Source: UBA2779 sp965232615 (GTDB taxonomy: Bacteria; Spirochaetota; Spirochaetia; DSM-2461). Taken from it: a stretch of 64,000 bases of DNA. Within the stretch, counting starts at the first letter, position 1. Each line of letters begins with the position of its first letter. The stretch covers positions 1,116,001 to 1,180,000 of the forward strand of contig OZ246985.1 in NCBI GenBank assembly GCA_965232615.1, read 5' to 3'. Below the pieces are notes generated by a model. It saw only the letters and a program-made list of their open reading frames with translations, was not told where the DNA came from and did no database searches. Of this stretch, positions 1 through 8,973 are shown piece after piece. Both the position numbers and the translations under genes were made by a program.

Positions 1-1
1 C

Positions 2-148
2 TATGACAATGACTTATGTCTATTAACCAGGCATGTGGATACAGATGCTCTCGAGGCCTACCAGAATGATATCTATCACATCAGGGTTAAAGAGTTCCTT
101 GGTCAATTGGGATGTGAACGAAAAAGTGTTGATTTCCAATCTGTTTAA
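2..148 (+). CDS. C-terminal end of an unidentified protein (partial)
   Basis: An open frame enters from the left edge and runs 48 codons to a TAA at 146-148. The visible peptide is rich in charged residues, without membrane segments or a recognisable motif, and looks like the helical C-terminus of a soluble protein. The next gene starts 54 bases later on the same strand, so the two could be co-transcribed. Too little is visible to name a family. Confidence 0.45.
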   Translation, partial: YDNDLCLLTRHVDTDALEAYQNDIYHIRVKEFLGQLGCERKSVDFQSV

Positions 149-202
149 AGTGATACTGTAAGAAGAAATAGTTATGCCCGAAAGAAAAAACTGAGAAGTT
201 CT

Positions 203-1435
203 ATGAGAAAACAGGATCGTTTAAATCGAATACTTCACATTGACAGCGAATTAGACCAGGTCAAGGATCTTGATCTTCTCCTTGAGCGTTTATTGTATCT
301 AGCCAGGAGAGAATCCCGAGCAGATGCAGGGACTGTATATATCAATATCAATGGAAAACTGGTCTTTTCCCACACTCAAAATGATACCTTGCAGAAAAAA
401 CTCAAACCCAATGAGAAGCTTCCCTATAATTATTATGCTATCCCGATAAACGACGAATCTATCGCGGGTTTTGTTGCCAATAATGAAGTTTGTCTCAATA
501 TTCCTGATATGTACTGCATCAGCAAATCGAAACCGTACCATTTCAATCCATCCTTTGATGAGAAGACTGGATATAGAACTGTTTCCAGTTTAACATTCCC
601 ACTTCTTTCCAGTGATGATGAGTTGCTGGGAGTTATGCAGCTGATAAATGCAAGATCGACCGATGGTAAATCCATCTCGTTCAATAATAAAGATATTCCC
701 TTCTTTGAGGTATTTGCCCGATTTGGCGCAAAGTCTATTCAGCGGGCAAAGATGACTCGAGCTCTTCTGGAAACAATAACCAGGTTCGCGGGATTGAGGG
801 ATCCTGTAGAAACGAATTTACATGTACACAGAGTGGGAATTTATTCCATGGAATTATATGAAGCCTGGGCCTTCAAGAACAATATTGATCCAGTTGAAAG
901 GGAAAAGAACAGGGATATGCTGCGTATGGTCGCCATGCTTCATGATGTAGGTAAGGTGGGAATCAGTGATATCATCCTTAAGAAACCCGGTTCATTGGGC
1001 GACCGTGAATTCCGGATCATGCAGTCCCACACATGGATAGGTGCCCGACAGTTTTCAGAAGACTCTGAACTGAACACCCATGCGCGGGATGTTGTCCTGC
1101 ATCATCATGAGAACTGGGACGGTTCTGGTTATCCTGGTAGAATTGAGGATTTGAATGAGGCGGACAAATACATTGAGGAAGATCTTCCTCAGGGACTCAA
1201 GGGACATGAAATCCCCCTGTTCGCTCGAATCGTTGCCATATCGGATGTCTTTGATGCTCTGAGTTCTAAACGGGTTTATAAGGACGCATGGAGTGAGGAC
1301 GATATATTACTGGAGCTGAAAAAAGAGTCAAATCGTAAATTTGACCCTGAACTTGTCGAGTTATTTCTTTCCATTTTCTCAACGATCAAAAATATCAAAA
1401 GTCGCTATTCAACACAGATGGATCCTCATCTGTAG
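203..1435 (+). CDS. GAF-HD-GYP domain protein, probable cyclic-di-nucleotide phosphodiesterase
   Basis: A 410-residue cytoplasmic protein. Residues about 20-180 look like a GAF sensor domain and about 190-395 are an HD-GYP domain. The HD pair is in MLHDVGKVGI, and the later HHENWDGSGYPG is the HHExxxGxGYP signature. HD-GYP proteins of this class hydrolyse c-di-GMP or related dinucleotides; the activity here is inferred from motifs. No transmembrane segment or receiver domain is seen, so the input is probably a small ligand bound by GAF. The start ATG follows a weak ribosome site. The gene ends in a nested inverted repeat and seems to stand alone or with the partial gene upstream. Confidence 0.88.
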   Translation: MRKQDRLNRILHIDSELDQVKDLDLLLERLLYLARRESRADAGTVYININGKLVFSHTQNDTLQKKLKPNEKLPYNYYAIPINDESIAGFVANNEVCLNIPDMYCISKSKPYHFNPSFDEKTGYRTVSSLTFPLLSSDDELLGVMQLINARSTDGKSISFNNKDIPFFEVFARFGAKSIQRAKMTRALLETITRFAGLRDPVETNLHVHRVGIYSMELYEAWAFKNNIDPVEREKNRDMLRMVAMLHDVGKVGISDIILKKPGSLGDREFRIMQSHTWIGARQFSEDSELNTHARDVVLHHHENWDGSGYPGRIEDLNEADKYIEEDLPQGLKGHEIPLFARIVAISDVFDALSSKRVYKDAWSEDDILLELKKESNRKFDPELVELFLSIFSTIKNIKSRYSTQMDPHL

Positions 1436-1450
1436 AGTCAGGTGTTGAAT
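1407..1450 (+). terminator. Nested inverted repeat over the stop codon of the HD-GYP gene
   Basis: ATTCAACAC at 1407-1415 pairs with GTGTTGAAT at 1442-1450, and inside it CAGATG at 1415-1420 pairs with CATCTG at 1427-1432. The stop codon lies within the structure. A T-rich stretch follows only loosely, so this may be a weak terminator or an mRNA 3' end stabiliser. A second small stem, TAACAC/GTGTTA, lies at 1460-1476. Confidence 0.4.
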
Positions 1451-1827
1451 AATTTCCATTAACACCACTTGTGTTATACTATCATAGTCTCGTGTTGTTC
1501 CTGTCAATTCCATCCTGTACGAGTCTCGTGGTTAACTCTAATAATGGCGATATCACTTTGTACTGGATATCTTGTAAAAGGCTCATATTATCTCTTGTAG
1601 ATTTTATTCATATTAATTATGATAAAATTAGTTATGAATACCTTCTGTGCATATCAATGTCTCATTGGAAATGAGAATCATTGAGAGTACAGTATCGACA
1701 GGATCCAATCTTCGATATTCGTAGTTGAGTCTTTTCAAATTTGTGGTATTATATAATATGAATGCGGTAAACTGTTTGAGAATTATAACAAAATTGAACA
1801 GTGCCGTAAAAAAATACGGAGGAACGT
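1451..1827. other. Non-coding gap before the TAXI gene
   Basis: About 380 bases, AT-rich, with no convincing gene; the short open frames on both strands lack protein-like composition and ribosome sites. It holds the small stem at 1460-1476 and the promoter candidate at 1725-1757, and otherwise nothing I can assign. Confidence 0.5.
1725..1757 (+). promoter_or_regulatory. Sigma70-type promoter candidate for the TRAP operon
   Basis: TTGAGT at 1725-1730, then 16 bases, then TATTAT at 1747-1752; an overlapping TATAAT follows at 1752-1757. It lies about 70 bases before the start codon of the binding-protein gene, whose strong GGAGG ribosome site follows. No operator was recognised. Confidence 0.45.
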
Positions 1828-2814
1828 ATGAAAAAAGTTTTATCAGTACTCGTTGTACTCGGCCTTGTGGCAAGTTTTGGTTTCGCTGGTGGCGAAGGAG
1901 ATAAGGAAGGGGGATTACAGCATGTAACCATCGGAACAGGAGGTGTTACCGGGGTTTACTACACCACTGGCGGTGCCATTTCCAGGATGGTTAATATGAA
2001 AAGCGATGAGTATGGCTTGAGAGTGTCCGTCGAATCCACTGGTGGTTCGGTGTACAATGTCAATGCTATTATGTCCGGCGATCTTGAGTTTGGTATTGTT
2101 CAATCAGACAGACAATACCAGGCTTATAATGGAGCAGCAGACTGGGACGGGGAGCCGCAGGAGAAGCTTCGGGCGGTCTTTTCCATTCACCCTGAATCCG
2201 TTTCCCTTCTTGCCTCTGATGAATCAGGCATCTACAGCCTGAATGATCTAAAAGGCAAGACTGTTAATATCGGCAATCCCGGCTCTGGTCAGAGAGGTAA
2301 CGCCACTGATATTTTAGAGGCTGCTGGTATAAATCCAGACACCGATATGCAGGCTGAAGGAGCCAAGGCCGCTGAAGCTGCCGGAATGCTACAGGATGGC
2401 CGAATTGATGCCTACTTCTATACCGTGGGTCATCCTAACGGATCCTTCAAGGAAGCAACAGCCGGCGCTAAAAAAGTCCACTTTGTTCCCATCGATGGCG
2501 CTCCGGTTGATCAATTGATCAGTCAGTATTCCTACTATGCCAAATCCATCATTCCTGTCATGGCCAACTATCCCAATGCTACCAATGATGGTGATGTACC
2601 GACTTTTGGTGTAAAAGCGACATTCTGTACTTCTTCTGATATCAACGATGATATGGTCTATGCCATTGTCAAAGAGGTTTTCGAGAATCTCGACGAATTC
2701 AAGAAACTACATCCAGCTTATGCCAATCTCGTTGCTGAGGATATGCTGAAAGGTTTGTCTGCCCCATTGCATCCTGGTGCTGAAAAGTATTTTAAGGAAG
2801 CTGGTCTGCTTTAG
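1828..2814 (+). CDS. TAXI-family TRAP transporter solute-binding protein
   Basis: A 328-residue exported protein. Residues 1-20 form a signal peptide (MKKVLSVLVVLGLVASFGFA) with no lipobox cysteine, so it is probably a free periplasmic protein. The mature part has the TAXI layout: an early TIGTGGVTGVYYTTGGAI segment, a GDLEFGIVQSD segment, and a GNPGSGQRGNA loop. TAXI proteins deliver substrates to fused TRAP permeases, and the next gene encodes such a permease. The substrate cannot be read from sequence; dicarboxylates or amino acids such as glutamate are known for relatives. The start is supported by GGAGG eight bases upstream. Confidence 0.9.
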   Translation: MKKVLSVLVVLGLVASFGFAGGEGDKEGGLQHVTIGTGGVTGVYYTTGGAISRMVNMKSDEYGLRVSVESTGGSVYNVNAIMSGDLEFGIVQSDRQYQAYNGAADWDGEPQEKLRAVFSIHPESVSLLASDESGIYSLNDLKGKTVNIGNPGSGQRGNATDILEAAGINPDTDMQAEGAKAAEAAGMLQDGRIDAYFYTVGHPNGSFKEATAGAKKVHFVPIDGAPVDQLISQYSYYAKSIIPVMANYPNATNDGDVPTFGVKATFCTSSDINDDMVYAIVKEVFENLDEFKKLHPAYANLVAEDMLKGLSAPLHPGAEKYFKEAGLL

Positions 2815-2835
2815 GCGGATAATTCTTATACTGTC

Positions 2836-2858
2836 GGTTTGGGATAGCATCCCAAACC
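2836..2858 (+). promoter_or_regulatory. Perfect hairpin between binding protein and permease genes
   Basis: GGTTTGGGAT, loop AGC, ATCCCAAACC gives a ten-base-pair perfect stem 22 bases after the binding-protein stop. No T-run follows. A second, weaker structure (GGCTT/AAGCC nested in GGATA/TATCC) lies around 2879-2914. Such intercistronic stems often protect the upstream message or attenuate readthrough, giving more binding protein than permease; that role is inferred. Confidence 0.55.
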
Positions 2859-2927
2859 AGCAGTATACTATCGCTCATGGGATACGGCTTGTTGTAAGCC
2901 CGGCTTATCCTATTTTGAGAAAGACTT

Positions 2928-5087
2928 ATGAATGATTTATCGGATTTCAATACTGACCAGACAAATCTGGCCAGGGCTCAACGTATTGCGGATGAAGCAG
3001 AAGGTGGTTCGCGGCATCTTAAGCAGGGAATGGGGAAATGGCTGGTTCCTGGAATCGCCGGGTTATGGTCTATCTTCCAACTTCTTTTACCCAGCATTAT
3101 TTTGCTGGAAAGCACGATTGTACGCTCCATCCATCTGACATTTGCCATTATCCTGGTTTTTCTTTCTAATCCCATGCTGAAGAAATCCCGGGAAGGAAAA
3201 CTGGCCGCATATCTGGGAGCTAAAGAACGTATTACGATCATTGATTATACAACCGCTTTGGTTGCTGGTGCGGCCGCTTTCTACCTGGCCTTTGAATTGA
3301 TTATGCACCAGGTCAATCCAGCCTACGAGGGGATTATAACCCGTCAGGGAAGACCCATCCCCAGGGATGTTGTGTTTGGTATTATACTCACCATTTTACT
3401 CCTTGAAGCTGCCCGCCGTTCTCTGGGGCCAGCATTGGCTGTGGTCGCATCATTGTTCATCATCTATAGTTTCTTCGCTGCAAATATGCCTGTGGCTTTT
3501 AGTTTCAAGAGTGTTTCTCTCACAAAATTTATCAGCAAAATGACCATGTCCACCGAGGGAATTTATGGGGTACCTCTCTATGTATCGGCGAACATCGTTT
3601 TTCTGTTTGTACTATTTGGTGCCTTACTCGACAAAGCTGGTGCCGGACGTTATTTTGTTGATCTTGCCTTCAGCTTGATGGGGCGTTATAAGGGAGGTCC
3701 TGCTAAAGCGGCCGTATTAGCCAGTGGTCTTACGGGCATGGTATCTGGATCAAGTATAGCCAATACGGTTACAACCGGGACATTTACTATTCCTCTGATG
3801 AAGAAAGTTGGTTATCCAGCCTACAAGGCTGGTGCTATTGAAGTGGCCGTATCTACGAATGGTCAGCTCATGCCGCCCATCATGGGAGCCGCAGCCTTTA
3901 TCATTGCGGAAACGGTCAATATACCCTATGTAGAAGTCATCAGAGCTGCTTTTATTCCTGCTGTAATCAGCTATATAGCCCTGCTGTACATCGTTCATCT
4001 CGAGGCATCAAAACTTGGAATCCATGGATTGCCCAGAGATGAGTTACCGTCTTTTTTTGGTACTTTGATTAGAGGTCTCCACTTCCTCATACCTCTGATC
4101 TTTCTCATTATTGAACTTGTTGTTCTACGGCATTCTCCTAATCTTGCTGCTTTTCGGGCGATAATAGCCCTTATGATTATAATTCCATTGGAAAATCTCT
4201 GGAGGGCATACAGAAGTGAGGAAGGCTTGAAAGCCAGTTGGAAACAGGCAATACGCAAAGGACTGGGGCAGATATGGGAGGCATTAGTAGCCGGCGGCAG
4301 AAACATGATGGGAATTGGTGTCGCCGTGGCGGCTGCAGGCATCATTGTTGGTGTTGTCACATTTGGATTGGGCGGCATTATCACAGAAGCCATTGAAATC
4401 ATGGCAGGAGGCCGATTCTTCCTCATCCTTGTTATTACAGCTCTGGCTTCCCTGCTTCTGGGAATGGGCTTACCCACAACAGCCACCTACATTGTTATGG
4501 CCGCCCTCACGGCACCAGTAATTGTTGAACTTGGTGCAAAGAGCGGGGTGGTTTTTCCTCTCATTGCCGCTCATCTTTTTGTCTTTTTCTTTGGAATTTT
4601 GGCCGATGATACTCCTCCTGTAGGACTGGCAGCCTTTGCTGCTTCAGCCATTGCCAGATCCAATCCTATAAAAACCGGTGTACAGGGTTTTGGATACGAT
4701 ATTAGAACGGCCATATTGCCATTCATTTTCGTGTTTAATCCCGATTTGCTCCTGCATGAAGTAACAAGTCCAGTTTATGCTATATGGGTGTTTTTGACGG
4801 CAATGCTGGCCATGTTTGCCTTTGCAGCCCTAACTCAGGGATATATGAGGATGTCCTTAAAATGGTGGGAATATGGAGTCCTGGTCGTTATCAGTTTCGG
4901 CTTGCTTATACCTCGGTTTCTGGCAGAAAAAGTACTCAATCCATTTCTGGCGGCCAATCATCCCTTAACTGATGGGTACGGCAGTACTATGCTTGTTGGA
5001 ATTGTAATATTGCTGATTTATGGATTACTCTACGGACGACAGGTGTGGAGAGAGAAAAAACAGATAAAAACGACAGCATCAAGCTGA
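2928..5087 (+). CDS. TRAP transporter permease, fused 4TM/12TM (DctQM-type) for TAXI system
   Basis: A 719-residue polytopic membrane protein. The N-terminal third (about 35-230) corresponds to the small DctQ-like unit and the rest to the large DctM unit. Conserved features include SGLTGMVSGSSIANTVTTG around residue 270, a GQLMPPIMGAAAFI loop, and LLLGMGLPTTATYIVMAAL. Fusion of the two units is the norm for TAXI-TRAP systems, which use an ion gradient. It lies 113 bases after its binding protein, separated by stem-loops. The hydrophilic N-terminal 40 residues are probably cytoplasmic. Substrate unknown. Confidence 0.92.
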   Translation: MNDLSDFNTDQTNLARAQRIADEAEGGSRHLKQGMGKWLVPGIAGLWSIFQLLLPSIILLESTIVRSIHLTFAIILVFLSNPMLKKSREGKLAAYLGAKERITIIDYTTALVAGAAAFYLAFELIMHQVNPAYEGIITRQGRPIPRDVVFGIILTILLLEAARRSLGPALAVVASLFIIYSFFAANMPVAFSFKSVSLTKFISKMTMSTEGIYGVPLYVSANIVFLFVLFGALLDKAGAGRYFVDLAFSLMGRYKGGPAKAAVLASGLTGMVSGSSIANTVTTGTFTIPLMKKVGYPAYKAGAIEVAVSTNGQLMPPIMGAAAFIIAETVNIPYVEVIRAAFIPAVISYIALLYIVHLEASKLGIHGLPRDELPSFFGTLIRGLHFLIPLIFLIIELVVLRHSPNLAAFRAIIALMIIIPLENLWRAYRSEEGLKASWKQAIRKGLGQIWEALVAGGRNMMGIGVAVAAAGIIVGVVTFGLGGIITEAIEIMAGGRFFLILVITALASLLLGMGLPTTATYIVMAALTAPVIVELGAKSGVVFPLIAAHLFVFFFGILADDTPPVGLAAFAASAIARSNPIKTGVQGFGYDIRTAILPFIFVFNPDLLLHEVTSPVYAIWVFLTAMLAMFAFAALTQGYMRMSLKWWEYGVLVVISFGLLIPRFLAEKVLNPFLAANHPLTDGYGSTMLVGIVILLIYGLLYGRQVWREKKQIKTTASS

Positions 5088-5088
5088 A

Positions 5089-5916
5089 TTGAAAATGCTT
5101 GAACCTGAAGCACTCTTCCTTGACGTCGATGGAACCATACTGAAATCGGATCATAGTTTGTCAGAAAGGACAGTCCATGCTATTAAAAGACTGTCCCAAA
5201 AGAAAATTGCTGTAACCCTGGCAACGGGACGCAGTTGGGAGGCTCTCAAGCCCATCCATGATGCACTAGCACTAACAGGTTTAGCCATCTGCTATAACGG
5301 AGCCAATATTGTTGACAGTTTAAGTGGTCAATGTGTTTTCAAAAAAATAATGGCTGAAGATGTCAGTCGGCATGTCATAGAAATTGCCAATAACCAGGGA
5401 ATGGAAATACTGGCCTACCGACATGGTCAGCTTCTTTATGAGAGAATAGACAGGGGACTTGTTGATTATCTTAAAAGGGTCAATCTACAGGGAGAAGCTG
5501 TCTGTTTTTCTGATTACAAGGATTTATCCCTTACCAAGTGTATTCTTATCTCTTCACCTGAAAACCTGGCGCGAATTAAGAGAACACTGGAAGAGCGATT
5601 CTCATCGGACTGCCTTTATACGACGTTTTCAGATCCCACCTATCTTGAAATTCTCCCCGGTGGTGTGAATAAGGGCCTTGCATTGCGAACAGTATGTCGG
5701 CATCTTGGAATCTCATCCACGGCAACCATGGCCATTGGGGACGCCTGGAATGATTTTCCACTCCTTGAGGCCGCTGAATATTCATGGCTTATGGGTGGCG
5801 CAACGCCTGATCTTAAGAAAAAATTCCCCCGGAACCGCATTCTTCCAACGTCGGATGACGATGGGGCTGCATTGGTTCTGGAGGCTGTTCTGGGTGACAG
5901 GGAATACCCGAATTGA
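5089..5916 (+). CDS. HAD-superfamily hydrolase, Cof type
   Basis: About 275 residues with the Cof/class-IIB HAD architecture: motif I DVDGT near residue 13, a threonine-containing TLATGRSW segment, a large cap domain, a lysine-containing GGVNKGLAL, and motif IV GDAWNDFPLL. Family members are Mg-dependent phosphatases of sugar phosphates, nucleotides or flavin-related phosphates; the substrate is not predictable. Translation can start at TTG 5089 or ATG 5095, both practically touching the permease stop, so it is translationally coupled to the TRAP operon. Confidence 0.85.
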   Translation: MKMLEPEALFLDVDGTILKSDHSLSERTVHAIKRLSQKKIAVTLATGRSWEALKPIHDALALTGLAICYNGANIVDSLSGQCVFKKIMAEDVSRHVIEIANNQGMEILAYRHGQLLYERIDRGLVDYLKRVNLQGEAVCFSDYKDLSLTKCILISSPENLARIKRTLEERFSSDCLYTTFSDPTYLEILPGGVNKGLALRTVCRHLGISSTATMAIGDAWNDFPLLEAAEYSWLMGGATPDLKKKFPRNRILPTSDDDGAALVLEAVLGDREYPN

Positions 5917-6647
5917 GTACCTGGCTGGACAGGGTCGATGTGATTCTCTGTCGGCCGGAAGGGGCTCTCAATGTGGGAGCCTGCTGCCGATCTATTAAAA
6001 CCATGGGACTTAATAGTCTTGTTCTGGTATCCGCACCAGCATTTGATGACACAGAAATCAGGAAAATGTCACTGCGTGCCTGGGATATTTATCAAAATGC
6101 CAGAAGATTCGAAGCATTGGAAAATGCTCTGACTGATACGGTACTGTCCGCAGGTATCACCAGACGCCGGGGTGTTCGGAGGAAATGGTTCAGTTTACTT
6201 CCAGAGGAACTTGCTCTGCGCGCTTCTTCACTGAAAAAGGGAAGAATTGCTCTGGTATTTGGAAACGAAAGAGATGGCTTAAGTGATGAGGAGCTTGGTC
6301 ACTGTAACGTAGCCTGTCATATTCCTGCTTCACCAGACTTTCCCTCTCTTAACTTGTCCCATGCTGTACAGTTAATCTCATCAGCCTTATGGCGTGTGGC
6401 CAGCGGAGAAAAAATTGCCTGCTACAAACCCATTTCCCGGACTGAAATAGATGAGTTGGTTCAAGTAATCCATGATGTCCTGGAAGTAACGAATTACTTC
6501 AAAACCGCAGATAGATTCGATACAGACCGTTATTTCCGGGATATTCTCACACGGGCAGCTCTGAGCGCACGGGAAGCCAGACACATGGAAAAAATCTACC
6601 GGAAACTTCAGTACCTGATAAAGCCATCGAATGAGGATGAATGTTGA
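5913..6647 (+). CDS. SPOUT-class RNA 2'-O-methyltransferase, TrmJ/TrmH-like
   Basis: A 244-residue protein with the three SPOUT knot motifs: NVGACCRSIKTMGL (motif 1), ALVFGNERDGLSDEEL (motif 2) and LNLSHAVQLI (motif 3). Layout and length fit the TrmJ branch, which methylates position 32 of tRNAs using S-adenosylmethionine; TrmH or an rRNA enzyme is possible. The C-terminal 80 residues form a helical extension like that of TrmJ. It starts with TTG in a TTGA overlap with the stop of the HAD gene, so translation is coupled. Confidence 0.85.
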   Translation: MSTWLDRVDVILCRPEGALNVGACCRSIKTMGLNSLVLVSAPAFDDTEIRKMSLRAWDIYQNARRFEALENALTDTVLSAGITRRRGVRRKWFSLLPEELALRASSLKKGRIALVFGNERDGLSDEELGHCNVACHIPASPDFPSLNLSHAVQLISSALWRVASGEKIACYKPISRTEIDELVQVIHDVLEVTNYFKTADRFDTDRYFRDILTRAALSAREARHMEKIYRKLQYLIKPSNEDEC

Positions 6648-6700
6648 TGTAATACAAGATAGCATTCGAGCTCGTCTTAGGAAGTAAATACATTTCGTAC

Positions 6701-6870
6701 AAGGAGTTCGTTATGTAGTTTTCTCATGCAAGGCGACCAAAATGGAGTGTAGCTGGGCTACGTGAGTATTTTTTTGGCAATGCAGCAGCAGGGGAGGCGA
6801 GTCGTAGACTTGCTCCTGGAGAGAAAGGGTAAGAATCGAGCTGTGAGGCGTCAGTCCGACAGACTTCTGG
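6701..6870 (+). repeat. Palindromic repeat, subfamily II (copy 1, internally deleted)
   Basis: The segment resembles the inverse of 34324-34486. Shared landmarks are an outer AAGGAGT...TCG end, TGCAAGGCGAC, GAGTGTAGCTGGGCTACGTGAGTAT, a CAGCAG stretch, and the right-hand CTGTGAGGCGTCAGTCCGACAGAC. Its core also matches the main element family (31051-31256), so the two share an ancestor. This copy lacks about 25 bases near its left end. It fills most of the 353-base gap between the methyltransferase and the next gene; no gene is seen in the gap. Confidence 0.6.
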
Positions 6871-6982
6871 GAAGCCACATTCTTCTTTTCAGTACTAATC
6901 AGGACATGCGTCGAGACTCTTACCGGTTCAACTCTTGTCATCACTCCCTTGAAAATAGTAAAAACTCCTATTGGTGGTTTGA

Positions 6983-8170
6983 GTGAGCCTGCAGAATAAT
7001 ATGTTTTCTTTCAATGTTGTGGACAATATTCACAGGATCGATGCCAGTCAATGGAATCTCTTTGCACAGCGGGAGGAGTATTCTCCCTTTCTTGAGTATG
7101 AATTCCTTGCTGCATTGGAGTCTACTGGATGTGCATCCCCGGCAACGGGATGGTATCCAGCTCATTTCATATTGAATGCTGGAGAACGCATCATCGGCAT
7201 TGCCCCCGCCTACATTAAAACGCACAGCATGGGTGAATTCATATTCGACCAGGGACTTGCTCATGCATTGATGAAAATGGGGAAGAAGTATTACCCGAAG
7301 CTTGTGGGCACATTGCCTTTCACTCCTTCTCCAGGATATAGATTTCTCATCGATCCCGATCATGATGAAACCGTTGTGACTCAAGCTCTTCTGGAAGGTA
7401 TGTCTGCGTATTGCGAACGAATGGAACTGGCCTCTCATGCCCTCCTGTTCATTGACCCGGAATGGAAGGCTTTCAGCTCCAGCCCGTCGAAAAACAGTTT
7501 TTTGTCATGGGAGCATCAGTATTATCTGTGGGAAAATAAGTCCTATGTAGCTTTTCATGATTATCTTGGCAGGTTTAATAAAAATCAGCGGCGAAATATC
7601 AGAAGGGAACGTGATTCCATCAAAGCTCAGGGAATTAAAATCAAATGTTTTTCAGAAAAAGATATAACGGAATCGATAATGGATAAGATGTTTGATTTCT
7701 ACCAGGCAACTAACGAAAAATTTGGTATGTGGGCAGCTTTTTTTCTGAACCGGCAGTGCTTTCATGAACTGGGACGAAAGTGGGGACATCGACTCATTAT
7801 TTTTGCAGCCTTTCAAGCCCGGTCTGACGAACCTGTTGCCATGAGTTTGCTGGTCAATAAAAATCAATACCTCATTGGTCGATACTGGGGGGCATCAGAA
7901 TTTGTCCAGAATCTCCATTTTGAGTTGTGCTACTATTCCCCCCTGGAGTACGCAATCCAGAATGATATCAAGTTTTTCGACCCGGGAATGGGGTCAACAC
8001 ACAAAACCCGACGGGGATTTGGCAGCCGACATTTTTTAAGCTGTCACCTATTTGCGGACATGGAAATTAATCAGCTGTTTAAAATTCTGCTTCATGAAGC
8101 AAATCGCTATGAACATGAGAACATTGAAAAGCTCAATCAATCAGTACCATGGAGTAAACTCCAGAAATGA
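6983..8170 (+). CDS. FemAB-like / GNAT-fold acyltransferase (DUF482-type)
   Basis: About 395 residues from GTG 6983, or 389 from ATG 7001; neither has a strong ribosome site. The sequence fits the FemAB-like family (PF04339 type), built of two GNAT folds: FLEYEFLAALESTGC near residue 35, FNKNQRRNIRRERDSI near 195, and a C-terminal FDPGMGSTHKTRRGF signature with KXXRGF. Members are predicted to transfer aminoacyl or acyl groups, perhaps in envelope biogenesis; biochemical function is mostly unknown. It overlaps the next gene by four bases (ATGA), forming a two-gene operon with the J-domain protein. Confidence 0.8.
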   Translation: MSLQNNMFSFNVVDNIHRIDASQWNLFAQREEYSPFLEYEFLAALESTGCASPATGWYPAHFILNAGERIIGIAPAYIKTHSMGEFIFDQGLAHALMKMGKKYYPKLVGTLPFTPSPGYRFLIDPDHDETVVTQALLEGMSAYCERMELASHALLFIDPEWKAFSSSPSKNSFLSWEHQYYLWENKSYVAFHDYLGRFNKNQRRNIRRERDSIKAQGIKIKCFSEKDITESIMDKMFDFYQATNEKFGMWAAFFLNRQCFHELGRKWGHRLIIFAAFQARSDEPVAMSLLVNKNQYLIGRYWGASEFVQNLHFELCYYSPLEYAIQNDIKFFDPGMGSTHKTRRGFGSRHFLSCHLFADMEINQLFKILLHEANRYEHENIEKLNQSVPWSKLQK

Positions 8171-8973
8171 AAGACTATTATGCTATCCTTAAACTCCAAC
8201 CTGACTGCACAAAAGCCGATATCCGCCGTGCATACAGAGTCCAGGCTAAAGCACTCCATCCGGATTTTGCTGGAGAAAAAGGAACTGCCCGGTTTCTGAC
8301 ACTCAAGGAAGCTTATGAGGTTCTGATATCGCCAGTCACACGGGATCACTATGATACGACTCGAAGAACCCAGACCCGTACTCGAACTTCCTCCGATTGG
8401 AATTATCGTGATTTTCTCAAGCAGGATATGGACGATCCAGACAACATTGCCAGGCTGATTTGTTTTGACCTCCTCCATGACAGAGATGATGAAGCTGTAG
8501 AGCTTTACGAAAATGCTCATTACGGTGGGGGGATTTTTTCGTTGAGAGATCATACTGACAGAGAAGACTTCATGGACTTCGGTTTCCTGCTGGCCGAAGC
8601 TTATCTGAAGCGGGAGGCTGTTGTCAAAGCATTCAGACTGCTTCGGGGACTTGCCGCGTTAGAGGAGGAAGATCCATATTTCAAGCATTTTTACGTAGAA
8701 GTCCTTAACAGGCTGTCCTCCATTGTAAGACATTCAATACCGGAGGATACGGACAACAGATTAAGAATTGAATTCCTGAAAGAAATTGTTCAACTCTCCT
8801 ATCCCAAAAAAGAAGAAGCTCAGCTCAGGAAACTCCTCTCAGAAATTCTCAGTGCTTCGGGACAATATGAACTGGCAGCAAGGGAAATCCTGCATGCCTG
8901 TGAGCTGGATCCAAAACTTCCGGGACTCAAAGAAACAGTGGAAGTTCTGAAGAATATGGGATTTCCTACATGA
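8167..8973 (+). CDS. J-domain (DnaJ-like) protein
   Basis: A 268-residue protein. Residues 1-65 are a J domain with the diagnostic HPD (KALHPDFAG) and the YEVLISPVTRDHYD helix, so it should stimulate an Hsp70 ATPase. There is no Gly/Phe region or zinc finger. After a basic-threonine linker the rest (about 80-268) is helical and suggests TPR-like repeats ending in LAAREILHACELDPKLPGLK. It is a specialised type III J protein, not DnaJ itself. It is coupled to the upstream acyltransferase and its 3' end overlaps the convergent ndk gene by eight bases. Confidence 0.8.
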   Translation: MKDYYAILKLQPDCTKADIRRAYRVQAKALHPDFAGEKGTARFLTLKEAYEVLISPVTRDHYDTTRRTQTRTRTSSDWNYRDFLKQDMDDPDNIARLICFDLLHDRDDEAVELYENAHYGGGIFSLRDHTDREDFMDFGFLLAEAYLKREAVVKAFRLLRGLAALEEEDPYFKHFYVEVLNRLSSIVRHSIPEDTDNRLRIEFLKEIVQLSYPKKEEAQLRKLLSEILSASGQYELAAREILHACELDPKLPGLKETVEVLKNMGFPT

